A stretch of DNA of 64,000 bases from Agrostemma githago (lineage: Eukaryota > Streptophyta > Magnoliopsida > Caryophyllales > Caryophyllaceae): the NCBI GenBank assembly GCA_958450325.1, contig OY288241.1:46389978-46453977 (forward strand). Direction: 5' to 3'. Under the pieces are notes generated by a model. That model was not told where the DNA came from and did not search any database. It saw only the letters and a list, made by a program, of their open reading frames with translations. Position 1 is the first letter of the stretch; every line of letters starts with the position of its first letter. The position numbers and the translations under genes are program-made. This document shows positions 1 to 10,652 of this stretch, piece after piece.

Positions 1-304
1 TTGCCACCTTTGGAACCGGTTGTCAAATACAACAGGTTCCAATGGTATACCCTATGGAACCGGTTGTGAATTACAACAGGTTCCAATGGGATACCTTTGG
101 AACCGGTTGTGATTACATTAGGTTCCAATGGTATACCCTTTGGAACCGGTTCCACCAACAACCGGTTCCAAAGGTGACCTTTGGAACCTTCCTACAACCG
201 GTTCCATAGATCCAGACCAAAGAAATCTACGGCAGTAGAACCCATGAAAAAAGGTTCCAAAGGGTAGTTTACAACCGGTTCCAAAGGGTAGTTTTCTACT
301 AGTG
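1..304. mobile_element. CACTA (En/Spm) element A, terminal and subterminal region
   Basis: The block ends in TTTTCTACTAGTG, the reverse complement of a plant CACTA terminus, followed by TCA (305-307), which fits a 3-bp target duplication: the undisturbed 3' LTR of the same Athila has a single TCA at 8378-8380. The whole block is subterminal repeats in both orientations built on GGAACCGGTT, spaced about 30-60 bp, as expected for transposase-binding arrays. The other end lies outside the window. No coding sequence is visible. Confidence 0.8.
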
Positions 305-798
305 TCATTGGTTGTCCATTATGTGGTTGTGTTGAGGTTAGTCTTAGACGCGAGAGCGCGAACTTACCTCGGTGTTGGTCTAAGTAGCGAGAGCCCGGAC
401 CGACTCTAGCAACTAGGAGACACCTACACCCTTGACCACCCCAATTACCCATCTACACTTATGAACCCGACCTAACCCACTTCTTTTCATATTTGATTTC
501 ATCTTCTTAGTTAGTCATCGTTTCCTTAGTTTACTAGTTTGTTTGATCATTAGTTATTCCATTTTAGCATTGTTTTAGTCTAGTTCATTGTTAGCCTTGT
601 CTCACCTCTTCTCCCATCATAGTTTGTCAATTAGCATTTCTTTGTGTTTGTTTGTGACTTAGTCTCGTTTTTAGGCCAACCTAGTCTAGACCTTACAATA
701 CCGTCTCCGTGGATATCGACCCTACTTGCCCTAGCTACCCACTAGGAATAGTCGGTTATTTATTTGATCGGTTGGATCCGCGACAAATCCCACCATCA
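305..798 (+). repeat. 5' LTR of Athila 1 (3' portion)
   Basis: Nearly identical to 8378-8871, ending in the same CCACCATCA. The few differences (for example around 465-500 versus 8538-8573) point to a moderately recent insertion. Its upstream portion was split off by the CACTA terminus at 304. Confidence 0.9.
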
Positions 799-801
799 AT
801 T

Positions 802-819
802 TGGCGCCGTTGCCGGGGA
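802..819 (+). other. Primer-binding site of Athila 1
   Basis: TGGCGCCGTTGCCGGGGA begins three bases after the LTR end. This is the standard Athila-lineage PBS, usually attributed to tRNA-Asp. Confidence 0.9.
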
Positions 820-1036
820 CGGTGCATTGTTTAGACTTAGTTTGCTTATAGCTAGACTTAGTTACCCTTCTTTGTGCTCTTCTATCATCTCTTGTGCATA
901 TTCTCTATATTTTTCTTGTTTCATTAGTTTTATTTCTCCCTCTTTTCTCTTTGTCTTTCGATTGTGCTTGTTTATTGTCGTTACCTAGTGCCCATAAAGC
1001 ACTAGGTGTTCTCACGTTTGTTCTAGTGTGTAGTGT

Positions 1037-3196
1037 ATGCCTAAGCGGGGAGGCGACTTCTTTTTCTTTAATCCAGAGCCGGAAAGACTTTTTCGAGCCT
1101 TTCGCCAACGGACGATTAACCGAGTTAGGATCTCTCAACCAAGCGCAAGCAATACTCATCAAGAGCAAGCTCAAGGAAACGATTTTGAGGAAGCATCTTG
1201 AGAGACTGCCGAAGGGAATTTCACCAATCCCTTTGGATATTCTAGTCTTAGTTCCCCCTCTACATCTACTTCAACTCCATCTTCACCACCATCTCCCTTA
1301 CATCCAATTATGCCGAAGTTTTCGTCTCACTCTACATTTACGGAAGATGTCTTGCCGGGACCGAATGCTCTACCGGCCGCTTATGCCGGAATTTTTTTAG
1401 CCAAGACTCAATTCATCCAACTTGTGGAGAGAAATCAATTTAGTGGTTTGCCCACCGAAGACCCGCACCAACACATGGAGACTTTCTCCGATTATTGTGA
1501 CGCTATTTCTCAACCCGGAGTTACTCAAGATCAAATCCGATGGGTATTATTTCCATTCTCATTAATTGGAAAAGTGAAGCAATGGGTCAAGAGTCTCGAT
1601 AGGGAAACCATGGGCATCGACACATGGAAGAAGCTTGCATTGGCGTTCTACCAAAAATTCTATCCTCCGGAAAAGACTAATTTTCTTAGGGCCTCCATCA
1701 TCGGTTTCCAACAACGGGATGAAGAGAGCCTTTATGAAGCTTGGGAGAGGTTTAAATCTTTGGTTAGATCGTGCCCCCACCATGGACTTTCACAATGGTT
1801 CTTAGTCCAACAATTTTGGAACGGTCTTTATGAGGACTCAAGAACTATACTCAATATGGGCTCCAATGGTAGGTTCACCGAGGTCGATGATGACCAAACA
1901 TGGGCAAGAATCGAGGAGATGACGGTTCATAATTCTCAATACTCAAGGCCTAGGAAAGCAAATCAAGGAGGTAGGCACGAGGTTGATGCTATTACTCAAT
2001 TAAGCATTGACCTTGGAGCTCAATTGAAGACCCACATGGAGAATATTGACAAGAAGCTCCAAGGCCACCTCACTCAAGTTCAAAGCATTAGTTCCTCCAA
2101 CCAACACTCAATTCAAGAAGTGAATGCTTTGGGATTTGCACCTCCTTTGCCTTATTATGGGATGTGTGACACTTGCCGAATCGTTGGTCATGATCCTATG
2201 AATTGTCAAGGAAGTATTGAGCAAGTGAACGCCTTTCAAGCGTTCAAGCAAGGTGCCTCCTATTCCAATCAACACCAAGCTTCCAATCAAGCCCATCAAC
2301 AACAAGCTATGCAACCTCGTCCCTATGTTCCACCTCCCTTAAGGGACAACAACCAAGGTTATTAAGGCAACACAAGGCCCTTCAACAATTTCAAGAAAAT
2401 TAACCAAGGTACCTTCTACAACAACAATCAAGGGTTCCAACAAGGGAACTTCAATCAAGGTGGTTTCCAAGGAAACCAAAACTTCCAAGAACAACAAAAT
2501 TACAACCATGGCAATAATCAAGGCAATTCTCATGGGTTCCAAGGGAACCGTCAACAACAAGCAACTCAAAGTCAACAACAACAAAGCAAGCCTAGGAGCC
2601 AATCTCCTACTCATGACTATGGCATTCCTCTAGCCATCACCGATACTCCACATAATCCACAATCTCCACCTCGAGATTTCAACATGCAAAAGCAAATGAT
2701 GGATATGCAAAGGAGTACTCAAGAAATGCAAAGGAGTCAATTGGAGACACAAAGATCACAACAAGAGATCATAGCCCAAATCTTAAATGAAAACAAGGAA
2801 ACAATAACTCATATGAAGATGCTTGAGACCCAAATATCTCAACTTGCATCGGGAAGTTCTTTAAGACAAAGGGGGCAACTACCTCCTCAAGGTGAAATGG
2901 CGAAATTCGAGCATGTAAATGCTATTACCACGAGGAGAGGTACATCTTATAACCCTCCCCCGCCCCCTAATAAGCAAGAGCCAACAAGAGAAGTTGTGCC
3001 TTCAATTCAAGAAGACCAAAGCATGGGAAATCCTATAGAGGAGCAAGTCTTATGGGAGATTGAGAAACCCCAAAAAGACGAGCTTCCCCCACTTCAAGCA
3101 AAAGACAAGGGAAAAAGGAAAGTGTCATTTGAAGAGTCCACCCCTATTGAGCAAAACAAGATCCAAATCAAGTTGCCTTCCCAACAAGGCAAATGA
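1037..3196 (+). pseudogene. Athila gag, broken by two in-frame stops
   Basis: Retrotransposon capsid gene. One reading frame runs from ATG at 1037 (MPKRGGDFFFF...) to 3196 (about 720 codons), interrupted only by TGA at 1199-1201 and TAA at 2363-2365. The conserved plant retrotransposon gag region lies at about 1430-1930 (motifs KQWVKSLD, KFYPPEKT, QFWNGLYED). A zinc knuckle of form CX2CX4HX4C (CDTCRIVGHDPMNC) is encoded near 2166-2210. A Gln/Asn-rich stretch (about 2240-2600) and a Gln-rich coiled-coil-like segment with MQR/TQRSQ repeats (about 2680-2800) follow. The start is chosen because the frame is conserved upstream of the later ATG at 1310; a start at 1310 would avoid the TGA but not the TAA. 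The gene cannot make full-length Gag without readthrough. Confidence 0.85.
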
Positions 3197-4232
3197 AGAC
3201 CAAGGTGGATAGCCAATATGACAAGTTCCTTAATATTGTGAAGAAGTTGGATGTGAGTGTCCATTTACCGAACTACTTACCCAAATCCCGGCATATGGAA
3301 GATTCATGAAAGAAATCCTAGCTAGGAAGAGATCCATCGACAAGGAAGAGACTATTGCGTTCACAAGGGTGGTGAGCGAGCTTATTCAAGGTTCTACGCT
3401 TCCACAGTTGAAGGATCCGGGTAGTTTCTCGATCCCTTGCACCATAGGCAACTACAAGATCGAGAGGGCATTATGTGATTTGGGTGCGAGTGTGAGCATC
3501 ATTCCTTATTCTATTTGTTGCCGACTTGGGATGAAGGAGCTTAAAAGTACTTCCATTACATTCCAAATAGCCGATAGTTAATTCAACCGACCATTGGGAA
3601 TGCTAGAGGATGTGCCGGTTAGAATCGGGAAGTTCTTCATTCCGGTCGATTTCATCGTGCTCGATATGCCGGAAGATGCCAACACTCCCATTATCCTTGG
3701 GCGCCCATTTCTACACACCGCCGGTGCCATGATCGATGTGAAGAACGGTAGGATCACATTCGAGTTAGGCGAAGAAAAGATCGTGTTTAACCTCCAAGGC
3801 AACACTTCGCCCACTAATGATGAGTCTTGCAATATGATCCACGCCACGAAAGACATTGATCTAGGGGAAGAGTCGGGACAAAGCTTGAAGAAGAACTCTT
3901 GTGAACTTGAGGATGATGACTCCGAGATTGGAGAGGATGAGTGCCCATGTCATGGGTTTGATGACAAGTTGAAAGGCAAGAAGGAAGATGAGCCTCCCTT
4001 GGGGCCACATGAGGATCGATGGACGTTTGGGTATATCCCGAAGGATCAAAAGTATAAGTTCAAGCCATTGAACTTGGTAGATCGGGATGCCCCGGGAACG
4101 TCAAGACAAGGTCATGGAGAACCTTGGGATGTGGACGGTTATATCTCCAGCTTGATTGAAGACTTTGCTAGAGCCTTCGACTTGTTTCATCGTGCCCTTG
4201 ATGGAGATGGAACTAATCATTGTTGTTGTTGA
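3197..4232 (+). pseudogene. Athila aspartic protease region, broken
   Basis: Continuation of the gag-pro polyprotein after at least one frame change between 3190 and 3305; the coding phase can be followed as KTKVDSQYDKFLNIVKKL and then PFTELLTQIPAYGRFMKEIL. From 3306 one frame runs to 4232 with a single in-frame TAA at 3579-3581. The retropepsin active site is at about 3475-3500 (LCDLGASVSIIPYS, where most elements have D-S/T-G and this has DLGAS, common in Athila), and the flap/second motif is near 3690 (IILGRPFLHTAGAMID). The Asp/Glu-rich tail (about 3880-4010) has no recognised domain. No RT motif follows, so this element would have to be mobilised by a relative. Confidence 0.8.
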
Positions 4233-5136
4233 AAAAGATTGAAGAATGCACCACTTTGGTTTGACGGAGTTCCACAAGAACCGTCTCTTTGTATATATCC
4301 CTTCCCTTGTAGTTCTTTTTAGTTTTGTGAAATTCTTGATTATTTGGATTGTTGATGAGCGATGTGAGGGAGGGAATTTGATGTGTGTATGAGCTTTGTT
4401 TGATAGGTGAAGTGAAGGTGATTCCTAGGAAGGAAGGGTTAATGTTGGAGCTTGGATCGTGTGAAGGACAGTCGGTTTTTGAAGCTTGGAACGAGCTTTT
4501 GGGAGCTATAGAGAGTTAGGAGACTCTTCCCGGCCGAGAAGAGGTCATCCCGACCGGGAAGGATGAGCCATCCCGACCGGGAAGGATGTCATCCCGTCCG
4601 GGATGGGTGTGACAAAAGATGGGTCTACTGACAGGTCATCCCGACCGGGACGAGGTCTTCCCGACCGGGACGGACAGGTCATCCCGACCGGGACCACCCA
4701 TCCTGACCGGGATGGACCCCCTGTCCTCCTTTGGCCTTTTCTTCGTCGTTTGAGCCCACCCTACCACTTTATACCCCCTCCCAACCTCCCTACATATCCT
4801 TACTCTCATTATATGACCCCTACACCTCACATACACATTTTCACCAAACTTTCTCTTCACTTTACACCAACTTTCACATCAAAACCCACCTCATTATACC
4901 TTTGTGCTCCAACCATGGATCTGTATCGCTATTGGGGAGGCATAACAACGACGATGACTAGCTACATGCCGACATTGATCTATGAGACGATGGAGCGAGT
5001 GAGTTGCTAACCGCATGGTACGTCAACTATCCTTTCTTTTCCGTCTTTTATAGCTTGTCTTCTTTTGTCAGTTCCCCTTCCCCTTATATACTTTTGTGTC
5101 ATGGTGGCCCTCGGGGCCTTGGTATTTGTTGCTCCC
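4233..5136 (+). other. Non-coding stretch replacing pol, with an internal LTR-like promoter module
   Basis: After the protease there is no RT, RNase H or integrase. A purine-rich tract (4363-4376) is followed by TGATGTGTGTATG (4379), an Athila-like LTR start. Then comes a palindrome array (4529-4715) like the one in the LTR, and TTTATACC at 4768-4775. A short open segment at 4915-5010 (begins MDLYRYWGGIT) is not recognised. This may be a remnant of a related LTR; I cannot find its right boundary. Confidence 0.5.
4529..4715 (+). repeat. Array of short palindromes (TCCCGACCGGGA type), internal copy
   Basis: About nine imperfect palindromes on the theme TCCCGACCGGGA, separated by 5-20 bp, about 55 bp upstream of a TATA-like TTTATACC. 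Same theme as the array in the 3' LTR at 7581-7735. Confidence 0.8.
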
Positions 5137-5365
5137 GACTCTCGATGACGTGATTACATCGAGAGTCATTTCAAAATCCAAATTTTACAAGATTTTCACC
5201 CTTTTTTGTAGGATCTACACGGATTTGGGCGGAATCCGGGCTAGGTGACTTGATCACACCTAGCCCTCCCCTCCCATTCCCTTTTAATTCTTTCTTTTTA
5301 TTTTCTTCCCCCATCCATATCTTTTCTTGTCTCGGCCCATGGTGACTTGACTACACCCCGGCCGG
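5137..5365 (+). other. Three hairpins with a shared 9-nt loop
   Basis: Hairpin 1 (5137-5167): an 11-bp perfect stem closing loop ACGTGATTA. Hairpin 2 (5238-5266): a 10-bp perfect stem closing ACTTGATCA. Hairpin 3 (5333-5364): GGTG/CACC plus CGGCC/GGCCG with a small internal loop, closing ACTTGACTA. Outer stem sequences differ; the loop and the closing four pairs (GRTG/CAYC) are conserved. Spacing is about 100 bp. Confidence 0.75.
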
Positions 5366-5458
5366 ACACATTCTACCATTTTCTCCACTTTTCTTTTTGA
5401 TTTTTAGCTTTATTTTCGTAGTTTCTTTTCTTTTGTGCTCCCATGCACTACGGTCGAG

Positions 5459-5495
5459 CATGAGGACATTGCTCGGCTTAAGTGTGGGGGAGCGA
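5459..5495 (+). other. Internal polypurine-tract-like site
   Basis: AAGTGTGGGGGAG follows GAGGACATTGCTCGGC. It matches the terminal PPT (AAGTGTGGGGGA, 7229-7240) but lies about 1.7 kb upstream of it. A similar site with the same GAGGAC(A/G)TTG leader is in Athila 2 near 37542-37574. Confidence 0.55.
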
Positions 5496-7228
5496 TATTC
5501 TATCGTAGTTAGTTTTATTTTCGTAGTTTTTCGAAAAAAATCTTTAAAAATCCTAAAATTTTGAAATTTTTTCATAAAAATCAAAAAGATTTTTCCTTTT
5601 GTGTGTTTTACTTTTGCGTCGTTGTGTCGTATATTTGTTTTATTGTGTGTGTTTTGCCTCCCTTTTCCTTATAGGTTGCTTAATCACCGATAGCTTTGGA
5701 GAGCTTTCAAGACATCCGGTAACATCTTTTATCCCTTTTTCCCCTTTGTCTCTTGAGAAGTTTGGAGGAGATTGTGATGTGGTGTGCTTGGGTGGAGCTT
5801 TGTGCATACTTGTGGTTGATTTGGTGACTTGTTTGGAAGCTCGGGGTGGTGTTTGTGTTGTTCATGTGTTTGTTTTGTTTTGTTTTGTTTTGTTATCTTT
5901 TGTCCCTTTTTCTTTCATTTTCGTCATGTCTTTGTGTTGTGTGTGTAGTTGTGTCTTGTGTGTAAAAAGGTTTTTGAAAACCCGGTTTAGAGGCTAGTGT
6001 GCAAGTGTTTACTTTCCCTTTCTAGTAGTATAAATCGAGTCTTGGACTTTAGTCTAGTAGAATGACCCTAAATCAATGATTTCGTTGGTCCTTTACCTTG
6101 AGTCCACCTAGCTTACTAGGGATTTACTTCGGGATTTGCATTTTGACCATTTTGACCACCCACGGTGTGAAAAGGCCTTGGTTGCCGAGTCCCGTCCCTT
6201 AGGTGACCATGTTTGGGATTGTTTGATTAGTCCAAGTTCTCCACTTTTTGTGGGTTTGAAGAGGGATCGCGACCCCCGACTTACCCATTTCCCTACCTCC
6301 TACACATTCCCACACAATAAAATTGCAATTTGTTGAAGTCTCTCTTTCTCAATTGCCAAGAAATGCCTATTAATCAAATCAAGCCAAAAAAGGGCAAAAA
6401 GAAAGAAAGCGAAAGAAAGAAAAGAATGAAGAAGAAGAAAAGGCACAAAATCCAAAAAGAAAATAGAAAAGAAGAAAAAGAAATGGCATGGCAACACACA
6501 AAGCAAAAATGCAAAAGAAAAGAGAAAATGCCAAAAGAAAATGGTCTCACAAAAAGATCCTAACATCAAAAAAATAAGCCTTTTTCCGACTTGTGCCGTG
6601 AAGATCCTACCAAAGGACCGAGTCCCTAGGAAGGATGATAGCGGCAAAGGTCGGTCTTCCCTCACTTTGCAATTATTTCCACCTTTTTACTTGGACTAGT
6701 TAGGCGGTTTCGGACATGGGACAACCCTCTTGGCTATCGCTAAAGGGGGCGGGGTCTCACTTACCTACAGTGTCGACTAACACCGTGGTTCATCCATTTT
6801 CCATCCCGCCGACCGTCCCGTAGTACGTTCTTAGAAGGTTAGGAGGAACCGAGGTAAGTTACCAACGTTTTTATTGCTTTGTCGTCATACTATTAGGGTT
6901 TTGTCCATTTTGGTTTGTATTGCTAGCTTGGGAACGTTGTCACTTGCCTTGAGTCCTAAACCGGTGCTTCTTTCACCGCTTTTTAGAGGGAAGCGGTATT
7001 TGTTTCTTTTTTGGGTGCAACCTTTTGTGTGTTTGTATGTATGTTTGCTTGTTTATGTGTTTTTGTGTCCGGTTGCATCCACAGTTTTGTCGCAAGACCT
7101 CACTTGCCTTGCGGAGAGCACTTATCCTCTAGGTGTTCTCGCGTGATTTGAAAGGGCGTAGGGTGCGCTAATACCCGCTCGGCTAGTTTAGTAGTTAGTT
7201 TGTGCTTACTCGAGGGCGAGTAAGGGTT
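5496..7228 (+). other. Non-coding 3' region of Athila 1
   Basis: No recognisable coding sequence. It holds a short TTTTG repeat near 5868-5892 and an A/G-rich block (about 6380-6545) that is open only because of its composition. Similar A-rich blocks lie at 37850-37935 in Athila 2, suggesting a shared 3'-region feature of these Athila elements. Confidence 0.6.
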
Positions 7229-7242
7229 AAGTGTGGGGGAGT
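7229..7242 (+). other. Polypurine tract of Athila 1
   Basis: AAGTGTGGGGGAGT immediately before the 3' LTR start TGATAAGTG. Confidence 0.85.
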
Positions 7243-8871
7243 TGATAAGTGTAGTTTGTAGTGCCTAATTTGCTGTGTTTTGGTCCCTTTTTCCTTGCGG
7301 AATCGCTCTTTGGGAGCGTTTCATGGGCTACTTATGCTTCCTCTAGTTCGTTTCAGGTTCCCGAGACCATTCGTGAAGACTTGGAGCGATTCCGACTCAG
7401 TTCATACACTTTTTGGAGCCAACGAAGTGAAGGAACGATCACTCGATGCCTTGGATTCGACCCCGAGACCTTGGGACCCAATCCCGAGCCTCCGAGACCC
7501 GATCCTGAGTCCCGAGAATCGATGAGAAACCCATGAGAACCAAGGAGGGACCAAAAAGATCATAATGGAGGCCTACAAGGTCCTTCCCGGGCGGGATGAT
7601 GCGTTCCCGATCGGGAAGGAGTGCACAATTGGAGATGGTTCTGTTTTGAGGCCTTCCCGACCGAGAAGGGGGTCTTCCCGACCGGGTAGGGGTCCCTCCC
7701 GACCGAGACCAATCCTTCCCGACCGGGAAGGAGCAGCTGTAGCACGCATCTCATTCTTTTCTCCTCCTTCCTTCTTGTAACCTTATAAATACTCCCCTCT
7801 TTTAATGTTTAAGGATCCTACCTTACATTAGACTCTCTTAAGCCTCTCTACAAGATAAAACCCTAGATTTAGAGTTCATCCTTTTAGATTAATCTTCTCT
7901 TTAATCCTTAGTTAATCTTTGTTAATCTAGTTTACTTAGTCTTGTATTAAGAAGATACTTGAAGATTCATCCAAGCTTGACAACCTTGGAGTTGATTTGG
8001 GTTTCTTATTTAAGCAAGTTTACATCTTTTTCATCATCTTGTTGTTGGTATAATCTTCTCTACTCTTTTTTTTGTTATGTATTCAAGTTTGAATCTTTAC
8101 TTAGTGTTTATTGTTATTGTTATTGTTCTTGATAATGGATGTTTGGTTTGTGATGTTGTTTTCTCTTATTGTTGTTAGTTTATTCTTGATAATGTGTGAG
8201 TAGTCTCCTTGTGGGTTAGTAGGGGGATAAAGAGTATATTATGGGTGATTAGGGTTTGATTAGGGGTAAAGGGTGAATCTTTGTTGTTAGTCACATATTG
8301 GGAACTCTAGCTATGTGTTTGTTGATATGCTTGTGTGAGTAGTAGTGGTCATGCTTCCCATACTTGTGCTCACCTTCTCATTGGTTGTCCATTATGTGGT
8401 TGTGTTGAGGTTAGTCTTAGACGCGAGAGCGGGAACTTACCTCGGTGTTGGTCTAAGTAGCGAGAGCCCGGACCGACTCTAGCAACTAGGAGACACCAAC
8501 ACCCTTGACCACCCCAATTACCCATCTACACTTATGAACCCGACCAAACCCACTTCTTTTCTTATTTGATTTCATCTTCTTAGTTAGTCATCGTTTCCTT
8601 AGTTTACTAGTTTGTTTGATCATTAGTTATTCCATTTTAGCATTGTTTTAGTCTAGTTCTTTGTTAGCCTTGTCTCACCTCTTCTCCCATCATAGTTTGT
8701 CAATTAGCATTTCTTTGTGTTTGTTTGTGACTTAGTCTCGTTTTTAGGCCAACCTAGTCTAGACCTTACAATACCGTCTCCGTGGATATCGACCCTACTT
8801 GCCCTAGCTACCCACTAGGAATAGTCGGTTATTTATTTGATCGGTTGGATCCGCGACAAATCCCACCATCA
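7243..8871 (+). repeat. 3' LTR of Athila 1 (1,629 bp)
   Basis: Starts TG, ends CA, preceded by the PPT. U3 carries a palindrome array (7581-7735) and a TATA box TATAAAT at 7784-7790; its last ~490 bp match 305-798. Flank GAAGT at 8872-8876 would be one target-site copy. Confidence 0.9.
7581..7735 (+). promoter_or_regulatory. LTR promoter: palindrome array upstream of TATA
   Basis: Five or six palindromes including the perfect 14-mer TTCCCGATCGGGAA (7604-7617) and near-perfect TTCCCGACCGGGAA copies (the last near 7716-7729), ending about 50 bp before TATAAAT at 7784. The role as promoter elements is inferred from position. Confidence 0.65.
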
Positions 8872-9385
8872 GAAGTCGAGGATGCTTACCTGTTGCGATC
8901 AAAGTGACGACTTCGTTTGTTGGAATTCAACCGAGAGATCATCATTTCAGGTGATCACCTTATATATTTTGCGATTAGTATGCTAGTAGTGATTTCAAGG
9001 TAGCTTGTTCATTTTGATTGTATTATCATTTGTTGTTTAATGTTGATTTATAGGTGATTCCTGCTGTTTTGACTTGAATTTTACATATTTATGCTATCGG
9101 TTTTTTTAATTTACCTGTGATGCTGGATTGTAGTGGCTGTTTGAGTAATGGAGCTTTGGATTCAGAGGAAATGTTGTCCATGCTTTATACTATGGCGATT
9201 ATGAGGTGAGCGATTTTCGGAATGTCATGATCGTTATGCTGTGTAATTTGGAAGAATTTTTGCAGAATAAACGATTACATGTTCCGAGTTTAGTTATTTG
9301 TTTGCTGAACCTTCTGAATATTCTGGGTTGTATCGTGTTTTTCCGTTGTCTAATGCAAGTTAACATGTTATTTTAAAGCTTGTAA

Positions 9386-9486
9386 ATGGAATTATAGAGA
9401 AGACACGTGAGAGACAAAAGCTTTCGATAGCTGTGGCAGCTGATTTAATTGATATGCAACAAATGCTCATTGATATTCGCCGTGGT
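9386..9486 (+). pseudogene. Exon-like fragment, unidentified
   Basis: An open stretch reading IIEKTRERQKLSIAVAADLI and continuing to a GT donor after CGCCGTG. Two neighbouring exon-like stretches, near 9134-9206 (SNGALDSEEMLSMLYTMAIM) and 9622-9677 (EGSHRELPSLHLLRRASIQ), also look splice-bounded. I do not recognise the gene; together they look like a captured or decayed multi-exon gene. Confidence 0.35.
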
Positions 9487-9743
9487 AAGAACAACAAAGA
9501 TATATTTTGTTTAGTTTAATCTCACTATCAAATTAATATCGTTGCTAAACAATGGAATCTATCTGACCGTCATGATTTTTAGAATATATGACTAATATTG
9601 AGTTACTTTCTGTTCATGTAGAGGGATCACATCGTGAGCTTCCTTCTCTTCACCTGCTTCGTCGAGCCTCAATTCAGGTGCGCTCTTGCTCATCTTGTTC
9701 TTGGTTTAAGTAATATAAAGTACTTGTTTTAGTTTTCTAAACC

Positions 9744-10085
9744 TTGGTGGGTCTCTTTTAGAGAATGGTTACCGAATTCGCTATGAATACGTCCTTACCA
9801 ATTCACAATTCGCTCTTATAGAATGTGTGATGTATGTATTTTCAGTAAGCAACATTATAGAATTCGCTTTTAACAATTCGCAATTCGTAGGGCACCTAAC
9901 GAATCTGGTAACCATGTTTTAGAGCGACCCATTCACCTATCTTTAGTGGCCGCCAATACATTTTTAACTATCTTGGTGGGTCTCTTTTAGAGTTACCCAT
10001 TCACCTATCTTGGTGGTTCCTCAAGTGTAGTTTTGTGCACGAGTTCTTCGGATATTCAACTATCTTTAGTGACCGCCAATACATT
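9744..10085 (+). repeat. Tandem duplication interrupted by a MITE
   Basis: A unit beginning CTTGGTGGGTCTCTTTTAGAG and including CCATTCACCTATCTTTAGTG occurs at 9744-9763/9917-9976 and again, diverged, from about 9973 to 10085. The first copy is split by the hAT MITE. Confidence 0.6.
9764..9916. mobile_element. hAT-type MITE (153 bp)
   Basis: Flanked by perfect 8-bp direct repeats TTTTAGAG (9756-9763 and 9917-9924). Terminal inverted repeats read ATGGTTACCGAATTCG at the left and, reversed, ATGGTTACCAGATTCG at the right. The 8-bp TSD is the hAT hallmark; no coding capacity. Confidence 0.85.
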
Positions 10086-10652
10086 TTTTATGTAATATTT
10101 TAAATGAAATGTTTGTTTATATATGGTTCTGTTTCTTTTGCTCTTTGGTTATCCCTTTTAGTTATAATTCATGAATTCTTCATGCTACGATAATGAAGCA
10201 CATTGTTTGTTTACGCAATATTATTGGTCAATTTCTAGGATCCAAGAAGCAGATGGTGAAGGCTTCAAAAAAGCTTGCGCGGTGAGACGAACACCTCCTC
10301 AAATTCAAGTCTCGCCACCACCTTGACGTCGCCGCCGTTTTCAACCACACCCATTTTGATACCGATTGATTCCAATTTTACATCTCCCTTCCTCTTTTTG
10401 ATAACGATTTCAACTATTCTTCTTTCAAAATTTGGCCTACTATGCCTAATTTGTGGCAGGTATTACTCACTACACTAATTTACACGGTCTATTTCACAAT
10501 TTTGTACTTGTTTCTGGTTTGCATGTTATAATTAATGAAGTTACTTGCTAGGTTTCAGGTTTGAAATGTTAAATTGACTCTGTTCTTTCTCCGTGTACAA
10601 TGCTAACTAAAATCGAAAACGTTTAATTTCAACATAACTGTGTTTGCTTCAG

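Larger units (their letters stand above)
305..8871 (+). mobile_element. Athila-like Ty3/gypsy retrotransposon 1, non-autonomous (gag-pro only)
   Basis: A 3' LTR at 7243-8871 begins TGATAAGTG and ends CCACCATCA. The last ~490 bp are repeated at 305-798, the surviving part of the 5' LTR. A PBS of Athila type lies just inside the 5' LTR and a purine tract just before the 3' LTR. Between them are broken gag and aspartic protease genes and about 3 kb of non-coding sequence; RT, RNase H, integrase and env-like ORF are absent. The 5' half of the 5' LTR was displaced by CACTA A and lies outside the window. It appears to be inserted in CACTA-B, but its own target duplication cannot be checked here. 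Confidence 0.9.

Noticed and set aside
6330..6563. Lys/Glu-rich 77-codon open frame
   Set aside because: Caused by an A/G-rich non-coding block in the Athila 3' region; a similar compositional block occurs at 37850 in Athila 2.
4529..7735. CRISPR-like or riboswitch-like repeats
   Set aside because: Spacing and unit lengths are irregular, units are palindromes within LTR and leader DNA, and the genome is a plant.
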